Shown here: positions 59,147-64,000 of the stretch, piece by piece
How positions within the stretch are numbered: position 1 is the first letter of the stretch
Layout: each line of letters starts with the position of its first letter
Assembly: GCA_013180625.2 (NCBI GenBank)
Contig: SNVD02013716.1
Span: 1 to 64,000 of the forward strand
Length of the DNA stretch: 64,000 nt
Source of the DNA: Boswellia sacra
Taxonomy: Eukaryota; Streptophyta; Magnoliopsida; Sapindales; Burseraceae
Direction: 5' to 3'
Program-made: the position numbers and the translations under genes
Notes under the pieces: generated by a model
Seen by the model: the letters and a program-made list of their open reading frames with translations, nothing else
What the model was told of the DNA's origin: nothing
The model's database searches: none

Positions 59147-62100
59147 TATAGATACTGAATTTTTGAGGTGCGATGAAGAAATAAAGATGAATATCGAGAG
59201 GTAAAAATGACCAAAATGCCTTTGGAGGCGAAGAAGAGAAGGGTCAGAAAGAATCGATGAAAGGTCTTAAAAACTAACATGTGACTTAAAAAATTCATAG
59301 AAATTAATCCATAAGGAATCTAATGATGAGTTATATACTATTGTGAAGCTACAGATGTCTAGTTTTCATATAAATTTACAGAAACAAATCGAAGTTGAAC
59401 TTGAAAAGCTATATGTGATTGAATAAATGAAGGTCAAAAGGGACTGCACTATAAAGTTGCAAAATATGAAGGTTCAGAGGTCAATAACCGCCCAACTGTT
59501 AGCCAACAGCCGCCCGACTGTTAAAATATATAAACCCTCATCCTTCTCAGTTTCAAGACATCTAAAAATCCTCTCTCTCTCTTTCCCCCTCTAGGATCCA
59601 CTTGTGAGAATTTCAAGGAGTCTTCTTTAACCTAATATTTTTTTGGGTGTTTTTTATTGCTCTAAACCTAGAAAGGTTACGTCCTGAGAGTAGTTTTCTC
59701 TTCTCCCTCATATTTTCTTCTTTATTTTTCTTGCTTAGAATTAAACATGTTTAGGTTTATTTATGCTTAAAATAAGCATGTTTAGGATTTATTTTGATGC
59801 TTAGAAGCATGCTTAGGATTTGATAGAATTGTTTTATCCTTTGTTTGTGTTGCAAGGTGGAAATGCTTGTCAAGGTAAGTCTTTTTTCCTTTCCTTATTT
59901 AGAAACATGAATAGGAATTTAATTTTGTTTACAAATGTCTTAGAATCATGCTTAGGAGCACATTATTAGAATCACGATAGGAGAATTTACGATTGCTTTG
60001 AAGAATGCTAGGAAATAGCATAGAATATGTAAGAATTACCATATTGCCCCTTGAATGCTTAGATTGAGCTAGAATAGCCTTATTTGATTTTGGTTGTTTT
60101 TGATTGTGTGAATTAGGCTAGAAATGCCATGATCCATTATAAATTAATATTAATTATGCTAGAATAGCAACAGGTAGAAGGCCATGATAGAATTATCAAA
60201 TCTAGGCTAGAATGCCATGATTCTAGATTATGGCTTTGTATTTTGACATTAATGAATATATGAATGCACTGTGATTAGAAGCATGATTATGATGATGCCA
60301 TGAAGTGCTGGTGGACTTACATTGATGGTGAGAGACCATTACTTATAATGAATAAATGTATAAGTATATGCTTAAAGAGGCTTAATAAATATTGAATAGA
60401 CTCACATATGGTTGTGAGGGATTCATTATCTATTAAGTCTTGAATTGACTATTTATATTTTATATTTGAATGTATGATTTATTTGAATGAATGAATGCTA
60501 TATTTGAAGTCTTAAAGCAGAATTTACTTTATTTGTTGAAGAGCAATGTAATCCTCTCCCTCTTTCCCCCTTGTTTGACTGAAATGTATTCCATTCTCCT
60601 CCCTCTTTCTATGTATGAATATAATACTGTTTTGATTGAATAATCACCTTATTTGCTTAAAGAAGATAAAGTGAAAATGTGTGTATAAAATGAACGACTT
60701 AAGCAGACTAAGTAACAACACTAGCTATTCCTATTTAGTGTTTCTCAAGTGGAGGCTGGATTTACATCCGGGCAAGTCAAGGAACTTGTACCTGACTTTT
60801 TGAACCCATCTCTTAATGGATGAGGGTAGTTTAGGTTTCAAAGTGAGGGATCAAACTGCCCTCATTCATTCCCAATTGAAGAATTGGGTGGCGACTGTTA
60901 GCCTTAAGGCTACATGATAATTTTGATGATAACAATACACATTGATTAATTGAGATTTACTAGCATGTTTATTTATGTGCAAGAGTAATATCATTGAAAT
61001 AATTGTAAAATCAAGAAGAGGCTTATTAAAATGAAGTGTTAAAGCTAAGGAGAAGACTACATGTTAAAGGCACCAAAGTTTAAGAACAAGGTTTTATTCA
61101 AGGAATATGATACATGAGAAATGTTCAATCAATTGGTCATATATTTCTCTACAGATGTCCAAATGACGTGATTCTTAAGCCTTTGGAAAGCTTACTCAAT
61201 TTATAACATTTCGTATGTTTTAAAGAAATTTAAATTTCAAGTGTAAGGTTGTCCAAATCATCATACAATTTGAAAGACAAATGGAAGCAGCTGACATGAG
61301 CATCAAATACACTTTTGGACATATCATGAGCTAAAAAATTCAAAATGACGTGATTATTATGGCATTGGAAAGAGGACATAATGAGGCACATTTCATATGT
61401 TTTTAATAAATTCAAATTTCAAATGGAAGGCTGACATAATTGACATGCAATTCGGTGGACTAACACAGAGAAGAAAAATCAACTCATATGAGCACTGAAT
61501 GATGATTTGTCCGTATCTTGAGATAGACATATCTAAATGCTTTGATTTTTAATGTTTTGGAAAGATAATTCAAATATGCAGATCTTTTATGTTTTGAATA
61601 AATTCAAATTTCAAATGGAAGGCTGACAGAATTATCACTCAATTTGGTGGACTGACACAAGGAAGAAAAATCAAGTCACATGAGCACCGAATGGTTTTTT
61701 GGCCATATCTTGAGCTACAGATATCCAAATGACTTGGTTCTTGATGTGTTGAAAATCGTATTCAATTGTGTAGATCTTTTAGGTTTTGTAGATTTTCAAA
61801 TTTCAAAGAGAACATTAAAAAAAATGGCAGACAAAATTATAGTTTTTATGGTGGGCAGAAAATTTGGAGATGGTGTCTTCACTTGATTAAGTTCATCTCA
61901 TTTGCCTATAAAAGGAGCCCTTCTCCCATGCATTCAACAAGAAGTGAAGAGAAGAATCCATCAAGCCACAAATAAGAGAAATATCAAGTTTAGAGAGCTT
62001 TTATATTCTTTATCTACTCTTTGAAGAGAGTTGTACTTTTGTTGTAAAAATTTTCTTTGTTCTTGTATTGTGGTGAGAGTGAGATCTACTTGTAAAGGAT

Positions 62101-62732
62101 AAAAGTTATCCTTGAGAGAATTCTTTCCTTGGTGAGGTTGTTCATCAAGAAGAACTCTTGGTGTGGTGTTATCAGGGGTTGAAGGAAGTTGCCTTGGTGA
62201 GGTTGTTCATCCAGAAGAACTCTTGGTGTGGTGTTATCAAGAGTTGGAAGAAAAAGTCTTGGTGAGGTTGTTCATCAAGCAAGTTGTAAAGATTTCTACA
62301 ACTTAGTGAAAAGCTTAGCTCGTGGAGCTAAGAGCCCGTGGACGTAGGCAAGGTTTGCCAAACCACGTACATCGAGTTTGCACTCTCTCTATCCCTATAC
62401 TCTTTACATTTACTTGCACTTGTGATTGTTCATCATTATTATTCTCTTGATAAAATATTTGATAACTTCCAATTTCATCTTCTTCACCTTCATTCTCAAA
62501 GAAAGAGTAAACTAATTTTGATATTTCAAGAAAAGTTTTACAAATCCTTTTTGATAAATAAAAACCCAATTCACCCCCCCCCCCCCCCTCTTGGGTTGCC
62601 ATACCTGGATCAACAGCGACTCCATTCTCCAGACGTGTCCATGGCTCATTTGTGTTCTTTTAAGCCTCGAAAGGGGCTTTGACACAGTGTCGAACTAGTA
62701 AATGCTCTGGCGGGATGAAAACCCCATTCACA
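59147..62732 (+). repeat. 3' LTR of X (split by a Copia solo LTR)
   Basis: It starts TATAGATACTGAATTTTTGA and ends AACCCCATTCACA. Without the nested solo LTR it is about 1.86 kb and aligns with 37245-41086 and 38365-40294. TATA-like TATATAAA at 59527-59534. Followed by the duplicated AACCC. Confidence 0.87.
60896..62615 (+). mobile_element. Solo LTR of the SIRE-like Copia family
   Basis: TGTTAGCCTTAAGG to TGGATCAACA, 1720 bp, matching 1349-3157 and 8233-10035 throughout. It is flanked by the perfect duplication GCGAC (60891-60895 and 62616-62620). It has the ~190-bp U3 units, TATAAAAG at 61907-61914, only about two of the ~65-bp minisatellite units (62127-62270), and a longer poly-C run (62574-62588). 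No internal sequence remains. Confidence 0.95.
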
Positions 62733-62737
62733 AACCC

Positions 62738-63003
62738 AATGTTTTTATTTTAAAAAAAGGGAAAAGATGGCTTATTTAATGATAAATTTTTTTTTTTTGT
62801 ATCTGGAGGAGATTCTTTTTGTGGGATCTATCTGTCATAATTGATCAAGTTTTATCTCTCTTTGCAATCTGTCTCATTTCTTTGTTGTTTATTTTTTAAT
62901 TTTGTTTGCTGTTGTGTTTTTATTTCTTTTTTGTGTCTTTATTTTATTTTATTATCTTTGTTCAATTTGATTATTCTGTGCTTTGCACTCATTTACACAA
63001 TAG
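62738..63003 (+). other. G1 post-pol region resuming after X
   Basis: Starts 'aatgtttttattttaaaaaa', the continuation of the 'ggaggcaaccc' phrase left at 37244, and aligns with G2 48406-48690. T-rich, no gene. It ends in 'tttacacaatag', where G2 has the acceptor-like 'tttgtgcaacag'. Confidence 0.8.
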
Positions 63004-63099
63004 CTTGAGGAAGTATTCAAACGGGAGCTGAAGCCATTGCCTGAAGGGTTGAAATGTGCTTATCTTGGAGAAGAACAGATTCAAATGCATTATCGGTAA
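63004..63099 (+). pseudogene. Pol-linker-like peptide in G1
   Basis: Reads EVFKRELKPLPEGLKCAYLG and continues five to six codons further than the G2 version (48691-48771) before TAA. Conserved position and sequence in both family members. Confidence 0.6.
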
Positions 63100-63122
63100 T
63101 ATCTTTCATTTTCTCCTCTTCA

Positions 63123-63641
63123 ATGGATATCGATAGCTTTTTTTCAAACCTTCGTAAATATTTCCACTCACTTCCTCAAAATATTGTGTTCAAAATTTAT
63201 AAAGTACAATTGACTAGACTTTGGATGTTGATGTTCTTAAATATGCCTGCAGATATCCGACGGCTTATCGAAGCTAAGGTAAGATTATTCGGTGAGCTTG
63301 ACATTAATTTTACAATGTACATGCCTAGTCTAGGGGAGAGCTATTATGCCAAAAGGCAAAGAGAGAAGGGGTTACAAGTATGTTGTAAATGTGTTAGATA
63401 GACTTTTGAATAGAGTTATCAGTCATTAGGTTTTGTGCCCAAGAATAGAGAAGATAAAATTAAGTTCATTAAAGATGGTCTGAGTAATAAGTCTCTGGAT
63501 AATATTTTACCAACGCTTAAGTTACATTCTTGTGGACTTGTTCACTATGAATTGCTTAAACTATGGACACAATTTTATGATGAATTGCAGCAGTATAGTC
63601 TAGGAAATGTGAATAAAAAGACCCTATTTACCAATTTATAA
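63123..63641 (+). pseudogene. G1 copy of the Cys-containing post-pol ORF
   Basis: Collinear with G2 48810-49364. By eye most residues match: NLRKYFHSLPQNIVFKIYKV, then SYYAKRQREKGLQVCCKC, NREDKIKFIKDGLSNKSLDN and LLKLWTQFYDELQQYSLGN. Two in-frame stops (TAG at 63399 and another near 63411) fall in the Cys cluster, but no frameshift occurs over 173 codons. The last Cys pair is lost. The C-terminal end is shorter than in G2. It predates the G1-G2 split, so the ORF is a family trait and not a chance capture by G2. Confidence 0.75.
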
Positions 63642-64000
63642 GAAAACTAGATAGGAAGCAAATCCTTGACTTATATAAGGCATTTAAGCCATTGCTGGAT
63701 GTAAAACCAGAGAAAGATGTGAGCCATAATCACAACTACTTATATATTTGAATGTGTTTTATTATTATTAAAATTTGTTTCTCCTATTTTGTTTGATTTG
63801 TTTATTGTTTTTGTCTTTGTGTTGTTGTTGTTTATTGATTTTATTTGTTTTAATTTCAAGTTTTCTTTTTGACAAAACACACGATTACCCACGAAATAAG
63901 GACATGTGGGAGACAAGTATGGGGGTATTGTCAACCTTCGCCAAAAGCATATCTCAATTTTTCAAATCTTGGGGCGATAAATATGCATCTAGCAACCCCA
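63642..64000 (+). other. G1 spacer leading toward the expected LOG position
   Basis: Aligns with G2 49365-49815, with one minisatellite unit (63904-63960) where G2 has three. It ends at 'ctagcaacccca', which corresponds to about 160 bp before the LOG start in G2. Whether G1 has a LOG is beyond the window. Confidence 0.7.

Larger units (their letters stand above)
37245..62732 (+). mobile_element. X: Ogre/Tat-like LTR retrotransposon, non-autonomous, with four nested insertions
   Basis: LTRs at 37245-41086 and 59147-62732 (about 1.9 kb each without nested elements). The perfect 5-bp duplication AACCC lies at 37240-37244 and 62733-62737. Both LTRs end in a 'ccattcaca'-like sequence. A primer site TGGCGACTCT, a tRNA-Arg type used by Ogre/Tat elements, follows the 5' LTR. 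The interior has a degraded gag (41911-42776) but no protease, RT, RNase H or integrase. It has a long non-coding 3' part with several tandem-repeat arrays. Without its guests X is about 10.5 kb. Guests are an inverted X solo LTR, G2, a LINE and a Copia solo LTR. The clade label is inference from the primer site, the gag and the repeat-rich 3' region. Confidence 0.88.

Overview
This is plant nuclear DNA made almost entirely of nested transposable elements. No ordinary single-copy host gene is visible. The evidence is spliced plant-type exons, an En/Spm (CACTA) transposon, Copia and Gypsy LTR retrotransposons, a LINE, and fragments of plant ribosomal-protein, AHL and LONELY GUY genes. The host is probably a flowering plant with a repeat-rich genome; I cannot name the species. 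Clade names (SIRE, Athila, Ogre/Tat) are from sequence habits and not from a tree.

The ground layer is one old Athila-like Ty3/Gypsy element, called G1 here, running through the whole window and beyond both ends. Its pieces are 1-1343, 10036-10376, 35559-37244 and 62738-64000. Three elements split it, each with a matching target-site duplication. A SIRE-like Copia element lies at 1349-10035 (TSD CTATG) in the reverse transcriptase. A 25-kb CACTA transposon lies at 10377-35558 (TSD GAT) in the RNase H. A 25-kb Ogre/Tat-like element, called X, lies at 37245-62732 (TSD AACCC) after the integrase.

X is itself broken by four later insertions. These are an inverted solo LTR of its own family (38365-40294), a 9.1-kb Athila-like element G2 of the same family as G1 (44851-53990, TSD CTATC), a LINE carrying only ORF1 (55118-57246, minus strand), and a solo LTR of the same Copia family as the first insertion (60896-62615, TSD GCGAC).

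The most interesting content is cargo. G2 has lost RT, RNase H and integrase. In the post-pol position it carries a 184-aa basic cysteine-containing ORF that resembles in layout the nucleic-acid-binding proteins of carlaviruses, followed by a full-length, intronless LONELY GUY (LOG, cytokinin-activating enzyme) reading frame with one stop codon. G1 carries the same cysteine ORF (63123-63641), and the window ends just before its LOG would be expected. The CACTA element carries spliced exons of RPL13a, RPS24, RPL28 and an AT-hook (AHL) gene, a glutamine-rich repeat exon, and its own transposase genes. One of those (tnp2) lacks its catalytic centre, while the other (Transposase_24 plus Ulp1 protease) is largely preserved.
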